Shown piece after piece: positions 33,660-42,802 of a DNA stretch of 64,000 nt. Made by a program: the position numbers and the translations under genes. Where the stretch lies: the NCBI GenBank assembly GCA_022781925.1, contig JALESO010000004.1, forward strand, positions 42,169-106,168, in the 5' to 3' direction. The stretch comes from Lachnospiraceae bacterium (GTDB lineage: Bacteria; Bacillota; Clostridia; Lachnospirales; Lachnospiraceae). Within the stretch, counting starts at the first letter, position 1. Every line of letters begins with the position of its first letter. The notes under the pieces were generated by a model. That model was not told the DNA's origin, ran no database searches, and saw only the letters and a list, made by a program, of their open reading frames with translations.

Positions 33660-34094
33660 ATGGAGCGGAATCACCCGATCGCCTGGCATGTTCCGAATCT
33701 CATCAATATCTGTATTGACAGCATGGTAGACGGAGAGATGTCAGGGAGAATCTATCATTGTTACAGCAGAGAGGAAATTTGCTTTAGCAATATCATCCGG
33801 ATGATCGAGACAGCAGAAGAATTCTATGACCGGCTTCAGTTTCCACAGGCGGCTACGCAGATCCGTTCATTTGATCGGAAAGAGCCTGTGCAGGAAGAAG
33901 AACGGCCGGAGAAAGTAATGGAACCGGAGCAGATCCTGCAGATGCGGGGACAGAAAGGAACCTTTCTGCTGAACGTAAAATACCGCCAGAATTCATCCTG
34001 GCAGGGATACATCCAATGGGTGGAAAGAGATATTACCTGGCACTTTGCCAGCGTACTTGAATTTATCAAAATATTAAATAATGCGTTGAATTAA
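33660..34094 (+). CDS. Small protein with C-terminal WQG module, unknown function
   Basis: 144 aa. The N-terminal half contains a helix-rich segment (IDSMVDGEMSGRIYHCYS, FSNIIRMIETAEEFYDRL), then a Glu-rich linker. The last ~45 residues read GTFLLNVKYRQNSSWQGYIQWVERDITWHFASVLEFIKILNNAL, related to the whole of the next small protein (34322). No signal peptide or membrane helix. GAGGGGGA precedes the ATG. I do not recognise a family. Position between the regulator and the pilins suggests a regulatory or assembly role. Confidence 0.65.
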   Translation: MERNHPIAWHVPNLINICIDSMVDGEMSGRIYHCYSREEICFSNIIRMIETAEEFYDRLQFPQAATQIRSFDRKEPVQEEERPEKVMEPEQILQMRGQKGTFLLNVKYRQNSSWQGYIQWVERDITWHFASVLEFIKILNNALN

Positions 34095-34104
34095 CGGAAA
34101 AATG

Positions 34105-34145
34105 ACCTCCACTGTACCATTAAAAATGGCGCGGTGGAGGTTTTT
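34105..34145 (+). terminator. Intrinsic terminator
   Basis: ACCTCCAC...GTGGAGGT stem with inner CCAT/ATGG, then TTTTT, after the first WQG gene and before the pilus operon leader. Confidence 0.85.
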
Positions 34146-34233
34146 CGTTAATAAAAACGTGAAAAACATTAACATTTATTACACGAAAACGAAAAACTGA
34201 AAAATATTAAAAAAGTTAATATTATGATGCGGA

Positions 34234-34254
34234 ATGTAATGTTTCATGTAATGT
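34234..34254 (+). promoter_or_regulatory. Direct repeats ATGTAATGT, candidate regulator site
   Basis: ATGTAATGT at 34234-34242 and again at 34246-34254, period 12, upstream of a possible -10 (TATAGA near 34276). SARP-type regulators bind short direct repeats about one helical turn apart just upstream of the -10, so this is a plausible target of the regulator at 32337. Confidence 0.4.
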
Positions 34255-34321
34255 CGGATGCGATAGAATACCAGTATAGAACAGAGAAAATAGTTAAATT
34301 TTGGAAAAAGAAGGTACTGAC

Positions 34322-34522
34322 ATGAGTGAAAGACAGAAAAAATCCGAGACATTTATTATAAAGATCATGAATCAGCAGAATGCGACCTGGCAGGGAAGCG
34401 TGACCTGGGTAGACGAGCAGCGCGAGCAGTACTTTCGCAGTGCTCTGGAACTGCTCAAGCTGATAGACGGAGCACTGGTAACAAAGAATGACAGCGAAGA
34501 TACATGCAGTGATAAAAGATAG
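34322..34522 (+). CDS. Short WQG-module protein, unknown function
   Basis: 66 aa. After a short charged start, residues 9-52 (FIIKIMNQQNATWQGSVTWV, then a helix SALELLKLIDGAL) align with the C-terminal module of the protein at 33660: beta strand, N-x-(S/T)-WQG, second strand, amphipathic helix ending (I/L)(N/D)(N/G)AL. It is cytoplasmic by appearance. It is 13 bases ahead of the tip adhesin and probably shares its transcript. ATG 34322 follows GAAGG. Confidence 0.6.
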   Translation: MSERQKKSETFIIKIMNQQNATWQGSVTWVDEQREQYFRSALELLKLIDGALVTKNDSEDTCSDKR

Positions 34523-34534
34523 AAGGAGGACGCC

Positions 34535-37500
34535 ATGAAACATACAAAGAAGAAAAAACTACTGGCATTTGTGCTTTGCATGGTGTTGGTGTTGAGTACA
34601 GCGATCACAGCATTCGCTGTTGATGGAAACTTTTATTATGTGCCGAAGGATACCGTGGAATTATCCCATGAAATAATGAAAGATGGTGCATCGCAGGGAA
34701 CTTTATATGCGACCGTACCGGGAGGTGCATTCAAGTCAAGTACAGACAATGCCGAGCTGCAGATGGATATGCAGGAAGAGACATCAGAGTCTACGGTACT
34801 GGAAGCTGTTCGGACAGAACTGGAGAATACAGGCAATACCGGATATACTGTTCATCAGGCAGTTATGGGAGATGTTTCCTTCCGGGTCAGCACAGAAGAT
34901 AAAGCACAGATTCCGGAAAAAGCAGTTAATTTCCGGTTCGAAAATACATCTCTGGATACAGCGCATGCAATGGGATTTGTATATGACAGTTCTGATGAGA
35001 CAATTACTTTATATGAGCTGAAAGAAGATACACTTCAATTTGAAGAGGATGTGCAACTGGAAGCAGAGACAGTTGTGGTTGGCTGCTTTGATGTGGTTGA
35101 AAAGGAAACAGAAGAAGCTCAGCCAGAGGATGAAGATGAAAGTGTACAGCCGGTAGATGTATCTGCATCCGGATATTCAATTACAACTAGTGCAACAAAT
35201 GGTGTAGATATCACAGTTCAACACTATTTAGAAGACGGAGAGGCTCCATTATATAAAGAGTCAAAGGTACATTTGTCAAACGATCAGAAAATAGAGAATT
35301 TAAGTTCACTGACAAATTATGAGGCTGTAAAAGTTGTTGAAGTAAATGATGGAGTGGCATCAACTGATCCAATCAGCGGAAATATTATACTTACTACAAA
35401 TAAGACATATCGTGTATATTATCGTGCAACAACCGGAACAATTACAAAAAGCCCGGTTCAGATGTTTGATTATACTATTAATGAAAAGGATAAAGGTATA
35501 AACAGCTCTAAAAATTATGGTAATAATATTCCAACGACGTCTCGCTTGGCCAGCGGAACAATAGGAGATGGGTGTAATGATTATGACACAAACATATCTG
35601 TATCTGGAAAGAGCCCGTATTACATTAATGCATGGGACAGAGATAGTAAGGGTAATCCTGTAAACCGGGATTCTGGTCATACATATGGATCCAATACGGG
35701 CGGAACTGCTTTTGCCGCAAAGGGAATTATTACAGGTATCGAGTATGACAGCGGTGCTTTAAAGATGGGAAAAACATCTGATAATGCTCCGTTATATGAA
35801 CCTGGATATTTCACAAGAGAAGCAAAAGAAGGAAAAAGTATTTATCCGGATCGCTACAAGCTGACATTCAATCGAAATGGTGACAACTATACATTATATG
35901 ATGTTACAAATACTGAAGGAACAACATCGAAACTAAGCAACTATGATCGTACTACTGGTGCAAACTTTTTCCCATTAGATGATTTAGGTACAGACAAAGA
36001 TAACAAAAATACAGCTGCTAGTGATGGGAAAAAACATAATGATTACTTTGGCATGCGTTATGATGTTCAGTTTACACTTGGTGGTTATCTCGGTGACTTG
36101 AACTATCATTTTAAAGGCGATGACGATTTATGGGTTGTTCTTGATGCAGAAAAGAATGGCGGTCAGGTAGTTCTTGATATTGGTGGTATCCATGCAGCTA
36201 TTGAAGATAGTGTAGATTTATGGCAGATACTTCTTAAAAAGACGGATTATACCTTACAAGATAAAATTGAGTACCTTGAGGCAGATGCTGATAAAAACGG
36301 TATAAAAAATAAAGATGAAAATCATACTTTAACAATCCTTTATATGGAACGAGGCGCTAATGACTCGAACTGTAAGATGGATTTTACACTTCCAAACAGT
36401 ACAGTTATTGATACTAGTAGGTTGGAGACTTCATCTTTAAAACTTACAAAAGTTAATACTTCTGGAAAGGTTATTTCAGGTGCAAAATTTAGTGTTACGA
36501 ATGACAGCAATCAAAATGATACGCGGACAGTAACTTCTGGTACAGACGGAAAACTTACATTTACAGGATTACAACAAGGATCTATATATACTTTAAGCGA
36601 AGTATCAGTTCCTTCACCGTATGTAAGAACTACAACGACATGGAAAGTTAAACTGGAAGGAAGCCCGTTGAGAGCTGTACTGTATGACAGCACAGGTACT
36701 GTTCAACAGACATTAGATACTACTGATAGTACATATCATATTGTAAATAGTACGCAGGAAGATATTGTATCCCAGAGTGTAGAAAGTGATAAAACAGTTT
36801 CTGTGAAGAATTACGATAAGAGGATTTATCAGGTTGATCTGACTGCAAGTTCAAAAACAACGCAGACTGTTACAAAAACAACTCCGTATGATATCGTTAT
36901 GGTATTAGATACATCTGGAAGTATGGGCGACAATTTATATAAGTATACTGAGTATAAGGGTACTCTGAACGCAAACTATTATAATGAAAATAAATATTTT
37001 GTCAAAACAGATGATAAAATTTACCAGAGTCTGAATTATTATTCAGATTATTATGAATCGTATTGGTATTATATGGATGCTAACTCAAATGCAGTAAAAG
37101 TTACGCAGGGTTCAACAACAATTTATACGAGAACATCAGATGGTACAAAGATGGCGGCTTTGCAGAATGCTGCTAAGGCGTTTGTATCGAACGTAGAACA
37201 AAAAAATCCGGATAGCAGAATCAGCATAGTTTCTTTTAGCGGGTCAGCGTCTATTAAAAAATCTAATGAGAAATATTTGTTGCGGGTTGGCGATTCAAAG
37301 GCAACGATAGATTCATGGATTGAACATTTGAGTGCTAATGGGGCAACTAATACAGCGGATGGATTTGAAAAAGCTAAAAAAGTATTTTCATCCAGTGGAA
37401 AATGGGCTGGTGTTAATCAAACAGATGGCCGTAAGAAAATGGTAGTATTTTTAACAGATGGTGTACCGACAGAACACAGTTCATATGATGATGATGTCGC

Positions 37501-39115
37501 TAAGGATGCTGTAGAATATGCTTCGGAAATAAAAAGAGATTACACAGCAGATATATATTCGCTTGGTATTTTCGATGCAGCTGGTAGCAACGGTAAACTC
37601 AGTGGTGCATCAATAGCGAAAATTAATAAGTTCATGACAGATGTTGCTTCTGATGCTAGCAAGTACATGACAGCTGATAGTATTGAAAGTTTGTACAATA
37701 TTTTTAACAGCATTACTGAGAATATGCCTAATTCCGTTACTGCAACCATCACAGATGTAATTGACAGTCGATTTGAACTTACTACTGGTGAGAAAGATCG
37801 TTTGAAAGGCAGAGGTGCAACTGTCACGGAAAACCCTGATAAAACTACAACCGTAACCTGGACTAATACAACCGTAAATAGCAAAACCGGAGATACACCA
37901 GGATGGCATGAAACCATTGAGATTAAAGCAAAAGATGATTTCATTGGTGGAAATATGATTCCTACAAATGGTTCTGCTTCAGGAATTACGGTAGGTGAAA
38001 ATACAAAGTTTTTCCCACAGCCATCTGTAAATGTGAAGCTGTTAGATTCTTCACTTGGTAGCAAGGAAATAACCGTATACAAGAGTCATACGATTAAATC
38101 CAGTGATTTTCCAAGTGAGTTGGAAAACCTTTATAAGTTTACTGAATTGGATGATAAAACAGAACTGAAGCCTGGAGAGGCAGGTATTCCTACATTAGCA
38201 GAGTTTACAGCAGCAGAACTTACAGAACTTAAAGCTGGTAAACCAGTGGAAAAAGATTATACTTATCCGGGTACTATTGATAAGGTTGGAACATTTAAGT
38301 ATGAGTATAAACCTGTAACTAATGGAATCAAGACAGTAGATGCAAATGGAAAGGTACTTTCTACAGCAGATGCTATGAAAAATCATCCGGCAACAACGGT
38401 TGGAAATGCTGTAGAGAAATATGAACTGACAGTAACTTTTGTTCCATCAACTGTCGATAAAAGAAAACAGTTACTTTCTAATGTTACAAAACCAGACACT
38501 ACTAAGATAAAAGATGCAACTGGCATTGATACTGACATGCCAAAAGGTGGATTAGAAGTAAATAATAGTGTAATAAAAAATGGTTTCTATACAGTAAATG
38601 TTTGGTCACTTGAAAAAATCAGCTCAAGTAGTACAACGGTGAATGGCAATAAAGTACATCCAAAACTGGAAGGTGCAATATTTGAATTGCAGGGAACCAA
38701 AGTAAATGCTGATAAAGAATGTATTGGTGTAACCTATTATGGCAAATCAAATGCAGCTGGTTTTGTAGAATGGTACACAACATATGATTCAGATACTCAT
38801 GAAGTAAGTAATAAGGTTGATGTAAATACTGGAATTGCATCAGATACATATAAGTTGGCTGAGTTAGTGTCACCTGCAGGATATGCTTTGAACAATCAGA
38901 TTTGGACAATCCGAACCGATGGTAAAACATGTAGCATCAACGGAAATACAACAGATGTAGCATTAAATGCTGCATATGAAAACACTCCGGTATATGCACT
39001 GCCATCAACCGGTGGACCAGGAATCTTCCTGTATATGATCGGTGGAATGCTTCTCATGGGAGCAGCCGCGTGGATGTTATATAAAAATAAGAGCAGGGAG
39101 GTGCTGAAAAGATAA
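34535..39115 (+). CDS. Large VWA-domain tip adhesin of sortase-assembled pili (LPXTG)
   Basis: 1526 aa. Signal peptide 1-28 (ending ITAFAV). A domain around 410-570 carries FKGDDDLWVVLD and DIGGIH, the fibro-slime/PA14-type signature. A SpaA/Cna-B-like domain follows at ~634-700 (LKLTKVNTSGKVISGAKFSV). A von Willebrand A domain has the MIDAS motif DTSGSMG at ~792 and FLTDGVPTEH, with a second Cna-B-like domain at ~1350-1470 (GAIFELQG, YKLAELVSPAGYALN). The sorting signal LPSTGG lies at ~1489, with membrane helix and basic tail. The architecture matches pilus tip proteins such as RrgA/SpaC. It is much more AT-rich than the flanking genes. Confidence 0.88.
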   Translation: MKHTKKKKLLAFVLCMVLVLSTAITAFAVDGNFYYVPKDTVELSHEIMKDGASQGTLYATVPGGAFKSSTDNAELQMDMQEETSESTVLEAVRTELENTGNTGYTVHQAVMGDVSFRVSTEDKAQIPEKAVNFRFENTSLDTAHAMGFVYDSSDETITLYELKEDTLQFEEDVQLEAETVVVGCFDVVEKETEEAQPEDEDESVQPVDVSASGYSITTSATNGVDITVQHYLEDGEAPLYKESKVHLSNDQKIENLSSLTNYEAVKVVEVNDGVASTDPISGNIILTTNKTYRVYYRATTGTITKSPVQMFDYTINEKDKGINSSKNYGNNIPTTSRLASGTIGDGCNDYDTNISVSGKSPYYINAWDRDSKGNPVNRDSGHTYGSNTGGTAFAAKGIITGIEYDSGALKMGKTSDNAPLYEPGYFTREAKEGKSIYPDRYKLTFNRNGDNYTLYDVTNTEGTTSKLSNYDRTTGANFFPLDDLGTDKDNKNTAASDGKKHNDYFGMRYDVQFTLGGYLGDLNYHFKGDDDLWVVLDAEKNGGQVVLDIGGIHAAIEDSVDLWQILLKKTDYTLQDKIEYLEADADKNGIKNKDENHTLTILYMERGANDSNCKMDFTLPNSTVIDTSRLETSSLKLTKVNTSGKVISGAKFSVTNDSNQNDTRTVTSGTDGKLTFTGLQQGSIYTLSEVSVPSPYVRTTTTWKVKLEGSPLRAVLYDSTGTVQQTLDTTDSTYHIVNSTQEDIVSQSVESDKTVSVKNYDKRIYQVDLTASSKTTQTVTKTTPYDIVMVLDTSGSMGDNLYKYTEYKGTLNANYYNENKYFVKTDDKIYQSLNYYSDYYESYWYYMDANSNAVKVTQGSTTIYTRTSDGTKMAALQNAAKAFVSNVEQKNPDSRISIVSFSGSASIKKSNEKYLLRVGDSKATIDSWIEHLSANGATNTADGFEKAKKVFSSSGKWAGVNQTDGRKKMVVFLTDGVPTEHSSYDDDVAKDAVEYASEIKRDYTADIYSLGIFDAAGSNGKLSGASIAKINKFMTDVASDASKYMTADSIESLYNIFNSITENMPNSVTATITDVIDSRFELTTGEKDRLKGRGATVTENPDKTTTVTWTNTTVNSKTGDTPGWHETIEIKAKDDFIGGNMIPTNGSASGITVGENTKFFPQPSVNVKLLDSSLGSKEITVYKSHTIKSSDFPSELENLYKFTELDDKTELKPGEAGIPTLAEFTAAELTELKAGKPVEKDYTYPGTIDKVGTFKYEYKPVTNGIKTVDANGKVLSTADAMKNHPATTVGNAVEKYELTVTFVPSTVDKRKQLLSNVTKPDTTKIKDATGIDTDMPKGGLEVNNSVIKNGFYTVNVWSLEKISSSSTTVNGNKVHPKLEGAIFELQGTKVNADKECIGVTYYGKSNAAGFVEWYTTYDSDTHEVSNKVDVNTGIASDTYKLAELVSPAGYALNNQIWTIRTDGKTCSINGNTTDVALNAAYENTPVYALPSTGGPGIFLYMIGGMLLMGAAAWMLYKNKSREVLKR

Positions 39116-39137
39116 GATATCGTAACTTGACTTTTCA

Positions 39138-39202
39138 GCGGCCTGCCGCCGCTGGCAACAACAAATCAATTTAACTATCTTCCCGAAACGGGACAAGATA
39201 AA
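39138..39202 (+). other. Two hairpins between tip adhesin and major pilin
   Basis: CAGCGGC-CTGCC-GCCGCTG (39138-39156) lacks a T-run. TATCTT-CCCG-AAA-CGGG-ACAAGATA (about 39176-39202) follows. Neither is a standard terminator; they may protect or process the pilin mRNA so that major pilin is made in excess. Confidence 0.45.
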
Positions 39203-39236
39203 TGGGTAAACCCCAAAAAGAAAAGGAGAAAACGAG

Positions 39237-40856
39237 ATGAAAAAGATGAAAAAAATCTTAGCAGTGATCTTATCACTGGCAATGGTACTCGGAATGAGTA
39301 TTACTTCATTTGCTGCAGGAACAGCAAAAACAGCATCTATTACTTTAAAAGGTGCAGCAGGAGCTACTGTATACAGCCAGCAGATTGTAGAAGCTGATCA
39401 GAAAAATGATGTAACAGGTTGGAAGTTCTGTACTAATGACGCAGCTGCAGCATTTGCAACTAGCTTCAAAACAAGTATGAAATCTGCTGATGATAATGCA
39501 GCTATTGAAGAGCTTATTAAACTTGGCGCATTAGAGACAGTTCCAAATACAAAAGCTGCAGCAGGTCAGATTAATACTGGTGATACTAGTACAGCAACAA
39601 TTGCAACTGCATATTCAACAGCATTAACAGCTGCCGCAGATACAATTGATTTAACCAAAGTTAATGCAGCAACAAATATTTCAAATGATTATGTAGTAAC
39701 TAAAACAGCTACTGCAGGTTTACATCTCATTAAAGCAGATAAAGCAGGTTTTACATATAACCCAATGATGGCTTATGTTGCTTTTGATAAAACCAAAACA
39801 GATGGAACAGTTTTAGCAGCAACTGTACAGGCAAAAGGTGCAGATAATCAGATTAAAAAAGCAATTGATGTCAAGAAAGATGCAACAGATAATGTAGCTC
39901 CGGATCAGAACAATTCTGTAACGACAGGAGATACTATCGGTTATACAATTACTGCACAGTATCCATTCTATCCGACAGATGCAGATAATAAAACATTCCA
40001 GATTACAGATACAATCCAGAATGCAACCTTTAAACAGAGTTCTGTAAAAGTTTATGCAAATGGTACACTGTTAACAAGCGGTTATACAGCAACTTTTAAC
40101 AACAAAACAATGACTGTTGATTTTACATATGATAGTACATTAGCAGGTCAGACAATTACAGTAAAATATGATGTAACAGTTGATGATATTTCTGGTGTAA
40201 ATGCAGGTGGAACAAGCAAAGTCGTAAAAAATACTGCAATTGCAAATGCAAATGGTAAATATACACTTTCTGAAACAGAATCTGCATCAGCTCAGTTTGC
40301 TGTAAAGAAAATTGATAAAGATTCTAAAGCTGCATTAGAGGGAGCTGAATTTACTCTTTATGTAAAAGCTGCTGATGGAACTGAAACACTGACAGTAGCA
40401 ACAACTGATGCACAGGGTGCTGTAACAAAAACAGATGTATCAGGACTGAAAAAAGTTATCGCAGCAACATCTGGAACAGACGGTTTGGCACATTTCTATG
40501 GTCTTGATGTTGATAAAGAATACTATGTAGTTGAGACAAAAGCACCGGCAGGATACAGCGTAAATAGTCTTGCACATAAATTAGTGTATGACACTGCTAA
40601 CACAACTACAACTACAGATGTTCCTGGTAAAGAAAATAAAGTAATTAATGGATCAACGGTAGAAGTAACTACTTTAAAGACAACAACAACAGTTGGAGAC
40701 TTTACGAATGATAGTTTTGAATATGAAGATACAAAACTTTCTTCTCTTCCATCTACCGGTGGTATGGGTACTACACTCTTCACAATCGCAGGTTGTGCAA
40801 TCATGGTTGCAGCAGCAGGATTCTTCTTCGCTAGCCGCAAAAGAGTAAACAAATAA
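39237..40856 (+). CDS. Major pilin with isopeptide-type domains and LPXTG sorting signal
   Basis: 539 aa. Signal peptide 1-25 (MKKMKKILAVILSLAMVLGM, cleaved near SFAA). An N-terminal Ala/Thr-rich domain is followed by a D2-type isopeptide domain (TTGDTIGYTITAQYPFYP, TVKYDVTVDDIS) and a SpaA/Cna-B domain with the E-box YYVVETKAPAGY. The sorting signal LPSTGGMG is at ~504 with a membrane helix and RKRVNK tail. It is the likely shaft subunit, polymerised by the class C sortases downstream. A clear YPK pilin motif is not evident. AAGGAG precedes ATG. Codon use is dominated by GCA, ACA and AAA, unlike the neighbours. Confidence 0.88.
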   Translation: MKKMKKILAVILSLAMVLGMSITSFAAGTAKTASITLKGAAGATVYSQQIVEADQKNDVTGWKFCTNDAAAAFATSFKTSMKSADDNAAIEELIKLGALETVPNTKAAAGQINTGDTSTATIATAYSTALTAAADTIDLTKVNAATNISNDYVVTKTATAGLHLIKADKAGFTYNPMMAYVAFDKTKTDGTVLAATVQAKGADNQIKKAIDVKKDATDNVAPDQNNSVTTGDTIGYTITAQYPFYPTDADNKTFQITDTIQNATFKQSSVKVYANGTLLTSGYTATFNNKTMTVDFTYDSTLAGQTITVKYDVTVDDISGVNAGGTSKVVKNTAIANANGKYTLSETESASAQFAVKKIDKDSKAALEGAEFTLYVKAADGTETLTVATTDAQGAVTKTDVSGLKKVIAATSGTDGLAHFYGLDVDKEYYVVETKAPAGYSVNSLAHKLVYDTANTTTTTDVPGKENKVINGSTVEVTTLKTTTTVGDFTNDSFEYEDTKLSSLPSTGGMGTTLFTIAGCAIMVAAAGFFFASRKRVNK

Positions 40857-40891
40857 ATAACGAATCAGTAAGTTTTACTGAATAAAAAAGG

Positions 40892-40939
40892 TAATCCGGG
40901 GCGATAGCCGCCCCGGATTAATAAAAAATGTGGTATAAT
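40892..40939 (+). promoter_or_regulatory. GC-rich hairpin without U-tract, then extended -10 promoter for the sortase genes
   Basis: TAATCCGGGGC-GATA-GCCGCCCCGGATTA (40892-40920) is followed on the plus strand by ATAAAAAA, not Ts. TGGTATAAT (40931-40939) is a good extended -10. Pilin transcripts may be stabilised here while sortases get separate, lower expression. Confidence 0.5.
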
Positions 40940-40991
40940 GAATGTGCCACCATAAATTAATGAGATACATACAACAACAAGGAGAGGCCGG

Positions 40992-41873
40992 ATGAAAAAG
41001 AAAGTAAGTAAATTTTTTATAATCATTATATTTTTAGCCGGATTGTCCTTATTGCTGTATCCTTTCGTAGCAAACCAGTGGAATAATCACCGACAGAAAC
41101 AGCTCATCAGCAGTTATGAAGATAACCTCACACAGATGACAGAAGCCGGAGATATTGATTATGCGAAGGAACTGAAGAAAGCACAGGCATACAACGACGC
41201 ACTGGTACCGAGTATCCTGCCGGATTCCTTTGCTGTTGCGGATGCCAGAGAGGAAGAGGACAGTACTTATATGAATTGCCTGAACCTGACCGGGGACGGC
41301 ATGATGGGAATCGTAGAGATTCCAAAGATTGCCATCAAGCTTCCGATTTATCACGGAACAAGTGATGAGGTGCTGCAGCAAGCAGCAGGACATCTGGAAG
41401 GAAGTTCCCTTCCGATTGGCGGTGAGAGCACACATGCAGTTATTTCCGCACACCGCGGTTTACCGAGTGCTTCTCTTTTTACCGATCTGGATCAGATGAA
41501 GATCGGCGATCATTTCCTGATTCATGTGCTGGACAACACATTATGTTACGAAGTGGATCAGATTCTGGTGGTTGAACCGGAAGATACCGCTGCACTGGCC
41601 GTCGAAGAGGGAGAAGATCTGGTGACATTGCTGACCTGTACCCCATATGGTGTGAATACACAGAGACTTCTGGTGCGTGGACACCGTGTGGATTATGTGG
41701 CAGATGAAGTAGCAGCAGAGCAGACACCGCTCAGCGGCATCAGCCTTCATACAAATTATCTGCTCTGGGTAATCATAGGAATTTCGATTACCGGGGTGTT
41801 TATCCTGATTCTGTTTATCAGAGAGAAACGATTCAGAAAGAAAGCAGCACGGGAGAAGGAAACAGAAGAATGA
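40992..41873 (+). CDS. srtC: Class C sortase, first copy
   Basis: 293 aa. An N-terminal membrane helix (FFIIIIFLAGLSLLLYPF), a sortase core with His ~154 (HAVISAHRGLPSASLF) and Cys216 (LLTCTPYGVNTQRLLVRG), and a C-terminal membrane helix with basic tail, the class C layout. It polymerises pilins through LPXTG-lysine links. The lid region has LPDSFAVAD instead of a canonical DP(F/W/Y) motif. It overlaps the second sortase by 4 bases (ATGA). Confidence 0.92.
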   Translation: MKKKVSKFFIIIIFLAGLSLLLYPFVANQWNNHRQKQLISSYEDNLTQMTEAGDIDYAKELKKAQAYNDALVPSILPDSFAVADAREEEDSTYMNCLNLTGDGMMGIVEIPKIAIKLPIYHGTSDEVLQQAAGHLEGSSLPIGGESTHAVISAHRGLPSASLFTDLDQMKIGDHFLIHVLDNTLCYEVDQILVVEPEDTAALAVEEGEDLVTLLTCTPYGVNTQRLLVRGHRVDYVADEVAAEQTPLSGISLHTNYLLWVIIGISITGVFILILFIREKRFRKKAAREKETEE

Positions 41874-42772
41874 AAGAAGTAGAACCGCAGGAGAAACCTG
41901 CAAAGAAAAAGAGGAGATTGGCTCCGGTTCTTTTCGGCTTACTGTTTCTCGTTGGATTCGGCATCCTGGCTTATCCGACGATCTCTAATCAGTGGAATAC
42001 ATACCGACAGAATCAGCTGATCAGTAATTATGAAGATAACTTACAGTCCCTGGACGCGACGGATTTTACCGATGAGTGGCAGAAAGCGGAAGCCTTTAAT
42101 CAGACCATTACCGACAATGATCTCTACGGAGATGTGTTTGGCGAAGATGACGGTGATCTGAAGAACACAGATTACTGGAAGGTCCTGAATGTAGAAGACA
42201 ACGGAGTGATGGGATATCTGTCCATTCCGAAGATCAATATCAAACTTGCAATTTATCATGGAACCGGCGATGATGTACTCCAGACCGGAGTCGGACATCT
42301 GAACGGTACGAAGCTTCCGATTGGAGGAGAAAGCAATCATGCAGTGCTGGCGGCACACAGAGGTCTGCCGAGTGCCAGACTTTTTACCGATATCGATCAG
42401 ATGGAAGCCGGTGACAAATTTTACATCCATGTGTTGGATGAGGTACTTGCCTATCAGGTAGATCAGATCCTGCCGATGGTGGACAAGGATGATCATGAGA
42501 CGCTGCAGGATGCATTGAAGATTGAGGATGGAAAGGATCAGGTGACGTTATTTACCTGTACACCGTATGGTGTCAATTCCCACAGACTTCTTGTCAGAGG
42601 TACGAGAGTACCATATAATGGAGAAGAGGAAGTAACAGGTTCCGTAGCAGACACTATGTTGCATGCGATCCAGAACTACTATATGTTATATCTGCTTCTC
42701 GGAATTGCGATCACGGTTCTGATCATTGTGATCATGAAAGTCGCATCAGGAAGAAAAAAGCGCAATACATAA
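41870..42772 (+). CDS. srtC: Class C sortase, second copy
   Basis: 300 aa, a close paralogue of the preceding sortase (shared YRQNQLISNYEDNL/HRQKQLISSYEDNL, HAVLAAHRGLPSARLFTDIDQM, LFTCTPYGVNSHRLLVRG). Two membrane helices flank the catalytic domain. The lid region shows GDVFGEDDGD instead of DP(F/W/Y). Tandem sortases of this type often divide labour between the shaft and an accessory pilin. Adjacent gene order suggests a recent duplication followed by divergence of the N-terminal region. Confidence 0.92.
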   Translation: MKEVEPQEKPAKKKRRLAPVLFGLLFLVGFGILAYPTISNQWNTYRQNQLISNYEDNLQSLDATDFTDEWQKAEAFNQTITDNDLYGDVFGEDDGDLKNTDYWKVLNVEDNGVMGYLSIPKINIKLAIYHGTGDDVLQTGVGHLNGTKLPIGGESNHAVLAAHRGLPSARLFTDIDQMEAGDKFYIHVLDEVLAYQVDQILPMVDKDDHETLQDALKIEDGKDQVTLFTCTPYGVNSHRLLVRGTRVPYNGEEEVTGSVADTMLHAIQNYYMLYLLLGIAITVLIIVIMKVASGRKKRNT

Positions 42773-42802
42773 AGGAAAGACATTAAAGGAGGAGACGAGG
42801 CG

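Noticed and set aside
34535..40856. Recent phage or transposon insertion because of AT-rich composition
   Set aside because: No integrase, transposase or terminal repeats; AT-rich, Lys/Thr/Asn-rich adhesin and pilin genes are common in such clusters.
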